From Campanula takesimana (taxonomy: Eukaryota; Streptophyta; Magnoliopsida; Asterales; Campanulaceae): a stretch of DNA of 64,000 bases. Shown piece after piece: positions 20,847-30,986 of this stretch (position 1 is the stretch's first letter; every line of letters begins with the position of its first letter). The stretch covers positions 620,001 through 684,000 of the forward strand of contig JAOWBW010000385.1 in assembly GCA_026119855.1 (NCBI GenBank), given 5' to 3'. A program made the position numbers and the translations under genes. Below the pieces are notes generated by a model. The model saw nothing but the letters and a program-made list of their open reading frames with translations. It had not been told where the DNA came from and ran no database searches.

Positions 20847-22228
20847 TGTTAGGCCCAATTGGTAGGAAAATAGGCTAGAGGGGGGGTGAATAGCCTTTTT
20901 AAAACTTTTACAAAGAAACACTTTTAAATGCAAAGTCACTTATCAGTTTGCAAACTATTATCAGTAAGCGCAGCGGGTAAAATATGACTTAGTTTTAACT
21001 CACACAAAATCAGTGTATAAAAGATTTTCAGAGCTTAGTTTAGACACAAAGTTGTTTCTAAAAGTTCAATGCAGTTTCAAGAGATTGGTCAATGGAAATT
21101 ACAATGAATCAGTATAAGCATATGCAATCTGCCGGTGATAGAATTCCAACCGGCAATGATAAGGCAAGCAACAGAGACACAAGGATTTGGAGAGGTTCAC
21201 AGTGTAAATACTGCTACGTCCTCTACCAAGTTTGGTCAGAACTTGGATTTGGGTTAAGAGTACTATTAGATTTTTCTAGTCTATTACAAGCACAGCTTTG
21301 CCGGTATACAAAGACTAGGTTCTAGAAATTTCTAATGGATCGTAAAACAATTCTGACCAAGTGTATTTGAGCGGCAAGTTCAAGAGAACTTATCTCACTC
21401 AGGTGGGTGTGTGAATAACTTCAACAACGTATTCCTTATATGATCTAGTTCGGGAATACTAACAATGTTGTTTGAGTTGGTGCACAAGTGTATGTCCTAT
21501 TAAATGATCTAATGATTATATGGACACAGAATGTTTGAGTCTTTAATGAATACTAAAAAACATTCAACTCTTTTCAATGCTCTATTTTCACCAACCTTCT
21601 TCAATGCTCCAAGTCCACTATTTATAAGAGGAGTAAATGTCTTGAGTCTTGTAGAAGAAGGCTTGCAATTTGAATATCCAGCTGGGTAGTTGAGGAGCAT
21701 TAAATGCGGTATCTTTGGCATTAATGGCGAAGATATGTGGTACACGCATGCTCGCAAAAGGCTGATGGGTAAGGACCCCTTTGTCTCAACCGGTTACCTG
21801 CAAAAAGCAAGTAGAGACAGAGTATAGCTAAAAGTAGCTATGTGTCAGACGGCGCAGCAATCATTACAGAGCAGGTAAACTACTTTTAGATAAAACAGTA
21901 AGAAAGGACAGGGACAATCAGTAAGGTTGACTTTAAGGTGAAACGATGTAACCTGACTGACAGTACAGACTGTCTTTCTTTATCGGCAAGTTGAGAATGA
22001 AGTTGATCGGCAACTTGTTTATCAAGTTGATCGGCAACTAGTTTACTGGTCTGCTGATTTGCTTCCTCTTGCTGGTTTGCCTTGTTTGAAGAGTTGGAAT
22101 ACACCTGTGCTGGTCACCAAGAATCCTAAGAGTACCTTACAAAGGTTCTAATAAAATTGGGGGATCCTAAGTGATAGCTATGATTGGGATTAAGCAATTC
22201 TATGTCCTAAACATATATTTGAACAACA
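20847..22228 (-). mobile_element. 3' LTR of copia D
   Basis: On the minus strand starts TGTTGTTCAAATA and ends GGGCCTAACA. TATAAATAG lies at 21626-21618. TCGGCAA/TCGGCAAC phrases are found at about 21983, 22008 and 22029. The purine-rich tract AGGAGGAGAT lies just before it in the sense direction (22229-22240). Confidence 0.93.
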
Positions 22229-22597
22229 ATCTCCTCCTAATTGCTTAAGTCCAATCACCCTATCCAAGAACATCTATCTTAGCTTAGTAAAAGAATGTGT
22301 AAGGAATGTCTATTTGTTATCATTCCCTAAGCCAAGTCACACACTAGATGTCTTAAAGAGGTAAAAATACAAAATGATAAAAGTAAGAGTAAAAGACAAG
22401 AAGGATGAGTTGCTGATGGTTTATGATCAGCAGGGAGAATAATAATCTGCAAAACAAAGTTAGCATAAATAGCAGCAGATATTATAAGAAAATATAACAT
22501 ATAAAAATAAGCACACATAAAACAGTAATGGTTAGCAAAGAAGTATTGGATAAATCGTTGAAGGTCTTCTGGATATCTATATCATTAGCTATATTGA

Positions 22598-23714
22598 CTA
22601 GGAAACAGGAGGATCCTCTTGTTGGTCAATGGCATTTGATGTAGAGTCGGTAAGCTTGGCTTTCTTCTTTGCTCTCTTCTCTTTCTTTTCAGCTTCTCTC
22701 TTCTTCCTTCTTTGAGTGCTCTCCAGCCTTTCAGTCAGCATTGCATTGTTGGCTTCCAGAGCAGCTATCTTCAATTGAGCATCAGCAAGAGCAGACTTGG
22801 CAGCAGATAAATCTTTTTCAGTCCTTTCTAGGTCTCTGATCTGCAACCTCTGGTCATCAACTAGTTGTTATAGAGTGCATACTCCCCAAACTCTCTGAAA
22901 AGGCAAGCAGCCTAGATTCTCTGTCCTCCAGCAGATCTTTCAAGTCTTGGATTCTCTTGCATTCCTCCTCCTGATTGGACTTAAGGATTTTGTCAGAAAG
23001 ATCCTCATGAATACGGTTCAACTTGTCACGGAGGAAGAGGCCAGTATCGCCCAGATCGGCACGAGTAACAGGCACTTGCATATTTTCAGTATCCCCTTCA
23101 AGGTAACTGAAGTATTCATACATACTATTCAGTACCACGGGTTTTGACAGACCAAGAGAAGAATGCATCAGAAAGGAAGGAATGAAGTCATCATTGATAA
23201 TATCAGCATCTTCTACGAGACCTTCAGGAGCAGGCACAGTCAACTCGTCATCAGAAGATAGAACAATCAGTAACGGAGAAGCTGGCACAGGAGAAGGAGC
23301 AGCTGGCAGAGGCAAAGCTTGTTGAAGAAAAGAAGCATCAGCAGCATATCTGTCGGCAAGAAGGAATTCAGCAGGAATAGATGTGGAGGCAACAAGATCG
23401 ACAGAAGTTACATCAGCACGGATGATCGGAAAAGGAAATGAAGGATGAATAATAACTGCACGTTCAACCGGCAGATGGAACACACCATTGTCCTCCAGAG
23501 AAAGAAAGATAGCCAGGATAAAATTTAGATAAGCACGACCTTCAAGAATCATGGTCATTAACCCGGCATTCATCAGCCTTGAGGTATAAACCATATGATT
23601 GGCACGTTGTCTTGGATGGAACATCGGCAGAGTTAATGCAAGAGCAGCAGATTTTACCAAGTGCAAAAGACCTCGAGAATTAGTGGCTATCAAGAATGTC
23701 ATGGAGTTCATCAT
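22598..23714 (-). pseudogene. Copia D extra ORF, C-terminal part (coiled coil)
   Basis: Two overlapping frames (23714-22857 and 22846-22598) read as one product with a frameshift near 22855 and another at its start. The region is Pro/Ala-rich in the middle, then has Glu/Lys-rich segments with regular Leu spacing (KRIQDLKDLLEDRESRL, and ERTEKDLSAAKSALADA) typical of coiled coils, and ends in a very basic stretch (KKREAEKKEKRAKKKAK). No membrane segment was seen, so 'env-like' is a positional name. It belongs to the same coding region as 23680-26844. Confidence 0.6.
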
Positions 23715-25407
23715 TTATCATCATGCATCTCATCATCAGTCCATTTGTGGCGATGCTGACTTCCTTGGGTGAGGGACCAGGTAGATGAATTTTGCCGCCA
23801 ATTTTGAGCTTACCAGGTAGGCAATGGAGCAGTTCAAACGCTGGTGGTCCTTTCACCTTGAGCTTGGAGACCCTGGGAGCTTTCCATTTCCTTCTTTTGA
23901 ACTCAGGTTTAATCCAGGGCAAGAAAGTAAGCCGTTCACTGGTTGAGCCTGGAAGAAATGAGTGATTGGGGCCAAAAGGATTTGGAATTGATCGGAGAGA
24001 ATTTGCCGGCAGCTCTATATAATCATCATGATCTATTTCATCTGAGCTGTCATTCCCACCGGCAGCTGCAGCAACAGGAACAGGTTGTGCTTCATCAGCA
24101 ACAACTGGAGCAATGAAGGCCTCGGGAGCAGGAAGCAAAGGGAAGGAAATAGGAGCAAATAAAGCATCCTGAAATTCCTCAAATTGTAACTCAGCAGCAA
24201 TCAGAGCATCAAAGTTAGCATTATGATCTTGATTGGCAATCTCTGCATCAGCACCTCCTCCCAACTCAACAATCTCTCTAACACCATTAGGAGCTACCAG
24301 AATCACATCAGTAGAAGAGATAGGGGCCTTAATAATCTGAGTGTCGGCAGTTGGCTCAGATGGATGAGTGTCGATAGTTGGCTCATCAGCATACACATCA
24401 GCAATAACCTCTTCATCAGTACAATCTCCTCCTGATATCAGCAAGCCACCAACTTCATCAGCAGATTGAGTTTCTTTAGTTTCCTCAATTGATGCAAGTT
24501 GGTCTTCTTTAACAATCAGAGGTTGAGTGTCCATAGTTTCCTTAACTTGATTCACAAAGGATTCATCAGCAGTGCTGGTTTCATCAGCAGGTTGAGTTTC
24601 TGAAGTTTTCTCAACAGTCTGTTCAACAGACTTATCAGCAGAGCCACGCTCAGAGCCATCACTGGCTAGAACTGAGTCAGCAAATGCTTCAGCAGAAGAT
24701 ATAGAAGTGGGGGCAGCAGCTGCATGAGCTTGATCAGTAGAGGGCTTTTTGAAGACAATGCTTATCGGCATCTTATCATACTCACCGATAGAATCAGAAG
24801 AAGTAATTGTTTCACCAGCAGCTTTGTGAGAGCAAACAAAATCAGCAGTATCAACGGAACTGACTGGAGTTGGAATGGGTGAGATTGCTGGTGAAGGAAC
24901 TTGTTCAGGAATAGATGTAGATGCTGGTGTAGAAGCAGCTCTAGCCTTAATAAAGGCCTCTGAATCGTTCAGCAGATTCAGTGTAATCCTCTGCACATTC
25001 TTCACAAATTGAGTAGCTTGAGCACTCTTAGCCAGCCCTTCATTATCGTTGAAGTTCAGCAAATCATCATCATCTTCTGGTCTTCCCAACTGATAAGGAT
25101 CTTGTTCATCAAAGTTCATCAGCTGGTTGAAGACTGAGGCATAGGCGACCCAAACGTCTTGCACCATCAGATCCTGTCTGATCCTATCTTGAAATAGATA
25201 GACTTGATTCCAAGGAAGGGGTAGCAAATCAAAATACCTTCCAAAGTTTAATCTCAACTCACTTTCAGACAACCTTTGAAATTTTTGAACAGGCACAAAC
25301 TTCTCTTTGAACATATCGGTGACCCTGTTCAGACTTGTTAAATCAACATAATCAGCACGATTGCCAGGTGGAACTGTCTCCTTCCTTTCCTCATGAAATT
25401 GAAGCAA
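23680..25407 (-). pseudogene. Copia D extra ORF, middle part (disordered)
   Basis: In the same frame as 26844-25480, separated from it only by a TAG at 25482-25480. The first 90 residues are folded-like (FQRLSESELRLNFGRYFDLL, VYLFQDRIRQDLMVQDVW). A very long segment rich in Ala, Ser, Thr, Asp and Glu follows, repetitive at the DNA level (ATCAGCAG phrases). Near the C-terminus there is a compact basic part (FKRRKWKAPRVSKLKVKG). The frame breaks at about 23700. No known domain was recognised. Confidence 0.6.
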
Positions 25408-25479
25408 CCGGCGAACAAACGGATGGAGATGATCAATGGGGAATACCCAATTCTTTGATAAGACCTTATTGGTGAAGGA

Positions 25480-26844
25480 CTAATGGTTTCTGAAGAATAT
25501 ATGAAATGTTGGGTTTCTGATTGGCTTGCATTTTCTGACGGAGGGTCCAAAGGCTACATCAGCAGCAGCATGGAGCTCAGGCAAGTATGGAAGATCTAGA
25601 ATTCCATTTTGAAGAGGGACTCTCACCCTTAAGTCATAACCAATCATTCTTCTTCTCTCAGCCATTTCATCGGCAGCATCGGTTTCAGACTTGATAACCA
25701 CAGAGGGAGCAGTAAGTGTTGCACCGGCAAGAAGAGATGGTGCAAACCTGATCTGCTTAGCTCTTGGATCCGTAGAAGGAATTTGAGAGGAAGGAACTTG
25801 AGCAACTGAAGGCTTTGGCTTTGGAGCAGTAGGGAGATCATCAGAAGATACAACCTTTGACTTCTTGACTTGAGGTTTATCAGCAGCTTTGACTAGCCTT
25901 CTCTTCTTTGGAGCTGCTGGAGTGGAATCGGCAAGAATCCTGTCGGCAACTGGAGCAGGAGTAGAAACGTCGGCAGGGGCTACATCAGCAACCTTGACAA
26001 CTTTCTTTGCCTTCTTATTTTTAGGGGTACCAGCAGCAGGAACAACAATTGTGCTGGTAGGAGCCTTCTTGGAAATCCTATTCCAATCGGTAAGCTTAAA
26101 TGATTTGAGTTTATCAAAGTCAAGACTAGGGGGTGCCGGTGAAGCCCTAACAATTGCTGAGTTGCGCCTCAAGATAGTGCTAATCAGCATGTAGTGGCAT
26201 CCTTTACCGGGGTGAGCTTTGCTCTTCTTTCTATCTCCCTTATACTTAACGGAAGCAATGGCGATGACCCTAAACAGGTAGGCACACCAGTTGAACTCTT
26301 CTTGCAACACGATGGCTGTCATTGCTTCAAACTGGACATCAGTAACATGGCTGTGAGAGCCAGATCTGCAAACCAAACATCTATCCACAATCTCTGCAAG
26401 GGCAAAGAATCTTCTTCTGTAGTGAGCTTTGAGATGGTTATCTCCGTTGAGTCTGGGACCGGTTCCCCTCATAAGGGTCCATGCCTTGTCCAAAGTTTGT
26501 TCATCAGTAATGGAGTCAGCACCCTCATTCCCAAGCAGAGGGAATACTTCATGAATAGAATAGGGAGTAACGGAGATAGGCACACCGGTGACGGTTGAGG
26601 CGATGGAGACGAATACAGAGGAGTCATTGCGATCAGTGATGACGAAGGCATTTGAGAAGAACTCTTGAACTTGACCCAAAAATATAAAATCAATACCCGT
26701 TGGAGAGATGAAGGAGTCTAGAAGAGAACCAATCAGAAGATTCTTCAAGAAATCACCGTCAAGGGTGTCGTCAAAGAAGGTGGAGTCAACATAGCCTCCA
26801 TAGATATCCTTTTCGTTGCTAGACATTTCTTCAAAATCACTCAA
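25480..26844 (-). CDS. Copia D extra ORF, N-terminal part (454 aa, plant transposon protein-like)
   Basis: Begins MSDFEEMSSNEKDIYGG, after a TATA box and CT-rich leader. Residues about 60-220 (VQEFFSNAFVITDRN, RRFFALAEIVDRCLVC, LQEEFNWCAYLFRVIA) look like the putative plant transposon protein domain that lies downstream of pol in SIRE-type copia elements; this is a judgement from memory of the family. After residue 240 it is Ala/Pro/Lys-rich with basic clusters (PKNKKAKKVVKV, APKKRRLVKAAD). A TAG ends it at 25480, but the frame continues in 25407-23680, so the original product was probably far longer. Its role is unknown. Confidence 0.6.
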   Translation of the reverse strand: MSDFEEMSSNEKDIYGGYVDSTFFDDTLDGDFLKNLLIGSLLDSFISPTGIDFIFLGQVQEFFSNAFVITDRNDSSVFVSIASTVTGVPISVTPYSIHEVFPLLGNEGADSITDEQTLDKAWTLMRGTGPRLNGDNHLKAHYRRRFFALAEIVDRCLVCRSGSHSHVTDVQFEAMTAIVLQEEFNWCAYLFRVIAIASVKYKGDRKKSKAHPGKGCHYMLISTILRRNSAIVRASPAPPSLDFDKLKSFKLTDWNRISKKAPTSTIVVPAAGTPKNKKAKKVVKVADVAPADVSTPAPVADRILADSTPAAPKKRRLVKAADKPQVKKSKVVSSDDLPTAPKPKPSVAQVPSSQIPSTDPRAKQIRFAPSLLAGATLTAPSVVIKSETDAADEMAERRRMIGYDLRVRVPLQNGILDLPYLPELHAAADVAFGPSVRKCKPIRNPTFHIFFRNH

Positions 26845-27039
26845 AAGATCTCACAAGTTAGAATAAATTAGTTCAAAATAGATTGAAATGCAAGTGTAAA
26901 AACATCAAGTAGTTACCAGAAAATAGTGTTAACTCTGGTTGAAGAACGTAAGAGAGAATGAAAGAAGATGAACAACACAAGCAGTAGAGATATCAAGAGA
27001 GAGTGAAGAGCGAAAAGACCAATAGGATTTTAAGTGAGG

Positions 27040-27049
27040 CTTATATATG
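27040..27049 (-). promoter_or_regulatory. Candidate internal TATA box before the extra ORF of copia D
   Basis: On the minus strand CATATATAAG, followed within 30-60 bp by a CT-rich stretch (CTCTTCACTCTCTC) and about 195 bp later by the start codon at 26844. This is what a host-type Pol II promoter looks like, and copia H has a similar arrangement at 8973-9079. Confidence 0.45.
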
Positions 27050-27420
27050 TTATGGAAGAGAGAGAGAGAGAATAGAAAGGGTTTGCATGGGAGAAAGAGA
27101 AATAATGATGAGTTTAACTGTAGCAAATACCTCAGAGAACGTGCGCACACAATGCATTAAATGCACGAATCGGAAGGTTTAATTTAGATGGTTAAACTTA
27201 GGAGAGAGAAAGGGTAGAAACGGAAACAATAAAGTTTAAGGTTACCTTTCTGATTTATCACAGAGAGTTGGGATAAATCTTTGACACGATTTGGGTAAGG
27301 TGGAGCACACACGTGTCAGAGAGGAGGTGTGACCGATTGTACCTTTGATTTGACTAAGCTTACGTCATGTGTCAGAGAATCCTTATCCGTTTGAATTGAG
27401 ATCTACCGATGAATTTTGAA

Positions 27421-27600
27421 TTTTGAAGTTTGACAAATCGGCAAGACATGGTTCGGCAAGTTGTTGATCAGCAAGATATTTACCGGCATGATGTTGTCAG
27501 CAATATTTTGTCGGCAATATAATTTGGTCGGCACGATTTTCATACTTGCTGATGAGATCGGCAAGACTAGCACAAATAGCAAAGTCAGCACAATTTTAAC
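27421..27600 (-). repeat. Array of short TTGCCGA/TTGCTGA motifs after pol of copia D
   Basis: About nine copies of TCGGCAA, TCAGCAA, TCGGCAC or close variants (written on the plus strand) occur in 180 bp, directly after the RNase H stop at 27596. The same motif is found three times in each LTR of D. Confidence 0.6.
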
Positions 27601-29078
27601 CATAATAATCAATCATACCTAGTTCACCTCTGAGGAATTCAAATCTTTTCTGATCTAAGGGTTTTGTCAGTATGTCTGCTCTTTGGTAGTCGGTATGAAC
27701 TTTGAGCAGCACCACGTTTCCCTTTTCAACATGTTCCTTCAGGAAGTGATACTTGATGTCTATGTGCTTGGTTTTGGAATGCATGACTGGGTTGTTGGAA
27801 ACTGAGATAGCAGATTGATTTGGGACAAACTTGAGATGGAACTTCATAGTCAACAAGCTGCTGCTTCATCCAAAGGATCTGTGAACAGCAATTGCCGGCA
27901 GCTATGTACTCAGCTTCAGTAGTAGAAGTGGAAATTGATGCTTACTTCTTACAGGACCAAGACACCAATCTATCACCAAGAAATTGGCAAGTTCCACTAG
28001 TACTTTTTCTGGTCACCCTACAAGCTGCAAAGTCTGCATCTGAATAACCTATTAGATTAAAAGATGAATCTCTAGCATACCATAATCCAAGGTTAGCAGT
28101 GCCACATAGATATTTAATGATACGTTTAACAGCTTGCAGATGGGATTCCCTAGGGTCAGCTTGAAACCTGGCACAAACACAAACAGCAAACATAATATCT
28201 GGTCTACTGGCAGTAAGATAAAGGAGTGAGCCGATCATACCTCGGTAGAGTGTCATATCTACTTTCTTACCAGACTCATCCTTATCTAAGTGAATGTTAG
28301 TGCCCATAGGTGTGCTTTGAGAGTGAGCATTGTCAAAGCCAAACTTCTTGATTAATTCTTTTGCGTACTTGGCTTGACTGATGAAAATTCCCTCATTGGA
28401 TTGCTTGACTTGAAGTCCAAGGAAATATGTTAGTTCACCCATCATGCTCATCTCGAACTTGCTCTGCATTAGCTTCTCAAATCTCTTGCAAAGTGATTCA
28501 TTAGTAGAACCAAAAATAATATCATCGACATATATTTTAACAAACAATGAATGACCCTTGTGCTTGGCAACAAATAAAGTAGTATCGATTTTACCTCGAG
28601 TGAAACCTAAGCCATCACTAAGTAAGAACTTAGAAAGGGTTTCATACCATGCCCTTGGAGCTTGCTTTAGGCCGTAGAGAGCTTTCTTCAATCGGTAGAC
28701 ATGATTAGGCTTCTTGGAGTCTTCAAAACCTGGTGGTTGTTCAACATACACAAGTTCTTGGAGTTCTCCATTTAGGAAGGCACTTTTCACGTCCATTTGA
28801 TATAACTTGAATTCTTTGAAGGCAGTATAGGCTAGGAAAAGTCTTATAGCTTCCAATCTTGCAACAGGAGCGAATGTCTCATCGTAGTCAATTCATTCTT
28901 CTTGTCGGTAGCCTTTAGAAACTAACCTTGCTTTGTTTCTAATAATATTCCCAGCTTCATCCAATTTATTCCTGTAGACCCATTTTGTACCGATCACTTG
29001 TTGAGATGATGGTCTTGGCACTAGTTCCCACACATTACATCTTTCAAACTGATTTAGCTCCTCCTGCATAGCTTCCAC
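27596..29078 (-). pseudogene. Copia D reverse transcriptase and RNase H, with stops
   Basis: Reverse transcriptase starts near 29078 (MEAMQEELNQFERCNVWELV) with the usual KWVYRNKLDE and ARLVSKGY. A TGA at about 28893 breaks the frame, then it resumes with ETFAPVARLE-type residues, MDVKSAFLNGEL, and the catalytic YVDD (residues 109-112 of the frame starting at 28856). RNase H follows (SRPDIMFAVCVCARF, GYSDADFAACRVTRKSTSG), with a TAA at 27942 and a frameshift before its end (TKHIDIKYHFLKEHVEKG, RADILTKPL). The domain order is that of Ty1/copia. Confidence 0.9.
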
Positions 29079-29357
29079 CTAGCCAGGATCAGCAAGAGCT
29101 TCTTCAGTCTTCTTTGGTTCTATATTGGAAACCATAGCAGATGAGAAGAGACTCTCGGCGAATGCTCTACTAAGGTTTCTTGTCAATCTTGGTCCAAAGA
29201 CATCACCAATCACATTTTCTAATGGATGATCACGAACTGTTCTAACTTCTCTCGGCACATCTTGTCTGACTGTATCTTGTTGGAGTGATTCTAGAGGAGG
29301 ATCAAGATCATCAGATGGAGAAGGAGAATTAGAGTTCTGGGTGTGAGGTGGATTAGA

Positions 29358-30927
29358 TTAAGAGCTTGTTGGGAAGGGTCTTATAACAGAAATTGGTTGA
29401 GGGCTAGATCTGTCTTCAGGATGATCAGCAGAATTTGCATCGGTAAATGGATTATGAAAGTTATCGGTAAGATCATGTTCTGCCGATGATGGGAAATAGT
29501 GAGTATCTGCTGGTTCTTCTACTGAAATGACTGGATCAGCAGCTGGTACTTGACCTGCAGGGTTAGAATTACTGGATTCACCTGTCTCATGAGCACTAGA
29601 AGCATTAGTACTATTTGGAGCCTTGTCAGACTCTAACAAATCAAATTCATCAAAGGTTACATGAACAGATTCAACAATTTTCAAAAGTTTCTTATTAAAA
29701 ACTCGAAAGGCCTTACTGTGTTTAGCGTATCCAACAAAGATTCCTTCATCAGCTTTCTCATCAAATTTACCTCTGTGCTCTTTACCGTTGTAAAGCACGT
29801 AACATTTGCAGCCGAATATTTTAAAAGAATCCAATGTTGGGAGTTCTGCCTCTCCAGAGTTCATAAGGAGTCTTGTTATGGAATTTGTTGATGAGAGATC
29901 TGTTCTGGGTGAAGCAAGCGGTATTGATGGCTTCAGTCCAAAAATATTTTGGCAGCCTAGCTTCAGCAATCATAGTCTTACCAGCTTCAATGAGAGTTCT
30001 GTTCTTTCTCTCAACAACACCATTTTGTTGTGGTGTACCGGCAGCTGAAAAGTTGTGGTCTATGCCATGATCATCACAGTACTGAGCAATACCATTGTTC
30101 TTGAATTCAGTGCCGTTGTCTGATCTCATGATATCGCTCTCCTTCTGGGTCTGTAGTAGTCTGAATAACTTGGTAGCAACGGCATATGTGTCATCTTTGT
30201 GACTGAAGGTTTCCACCCAAGTATATCTAGAGAAATCATCCACTACAACCAAGGTATATCTACTTCCCCCAATACTTGCTGTAGTTGTGGGGCCAAATAG
30301 ATCCATATGTAGCATTTGGAGGCATTTAGATGTTGACATGCAGGGCTTGCTTCGGAAGGATGATTTATGCTGTTTTCCAAGCTGGCAGGCCTTGCATTTC
30401 TTTGCTTGATCAGCAGACACTTGAGGCAGACCGGTAACCAGATTTAAACCGGCAAGCTTTGATAGATATTTGAGGTTCAAGTGACTGAGTCTCTTGTGCC
30501 ATAGCTATGAGTTCTCACTGATGTTCTTAGCTACAAAACAAACATTAGCAAGACCAGTAATAGCACTTAAGTCTACTGCATAAATGTTACCTTTTATTTT
30601 GGCAGTGAGAAGAGTTTCATTGGAAGCAATGTCTTTCACATAGCAACTGGAAGTAGTAAATACACATTGCATTCCTTTATCACAGAATTGTGATATAGAT
30701 AGAAGGTTATGTTTCAGACCATCCACAAGAGAGACCTTCAGTACAGTAACTGCACCTCTCTTGATGGTACCTATACCGATGATTTTTCCTCTGGCATTAT
30801 CACCGAAAACCACTGGGGGATCTGATGCTTCTGAGATATCGGCAAGTAGATCTGTAAATCCTGTCATGTGCCTTGAACAGCCACTATCTAGAATCCACAA
30901 ATCCTTGCTTGCACCAGTTGAGGCCAT
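29358..30927 (-). pseudogene. Copia D protease and integrase, with stops and one frameshift
   Basis: The protease has LWILDSGCSRHMTG (DSG active site) close to 30900. A TAG at 30507-30505 interrupts the GAG-pre-integrase domain (LWHKRLSHLNL). The integrase shows the first Asp in MLHMDLFGP, the second in MRSDNGTEF and the Glu in NGVVERKNR, followed by a frameshift near 29860 and the C-terminal part (SFKIFGCKCYVLYNGK, GIFVGYAKHSKAFRVFN, ESVHVTFDEFD). It is in the normal copia order, protease before integrase before reverse transcriptase. Confidence 0.9.
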
Positions 30928-30986
30928 GATGCATTCCTAAAATAAAACGGTATGCTTATGGTCCCCCTTATTCTTGGGTCCGAGGG

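Noticed and set aside
25889..26598. Plus-strand ORFs opposite the extra gene of copia D
   Set aside because: Shadows of the minus-strand coding frame, with no independent motif.
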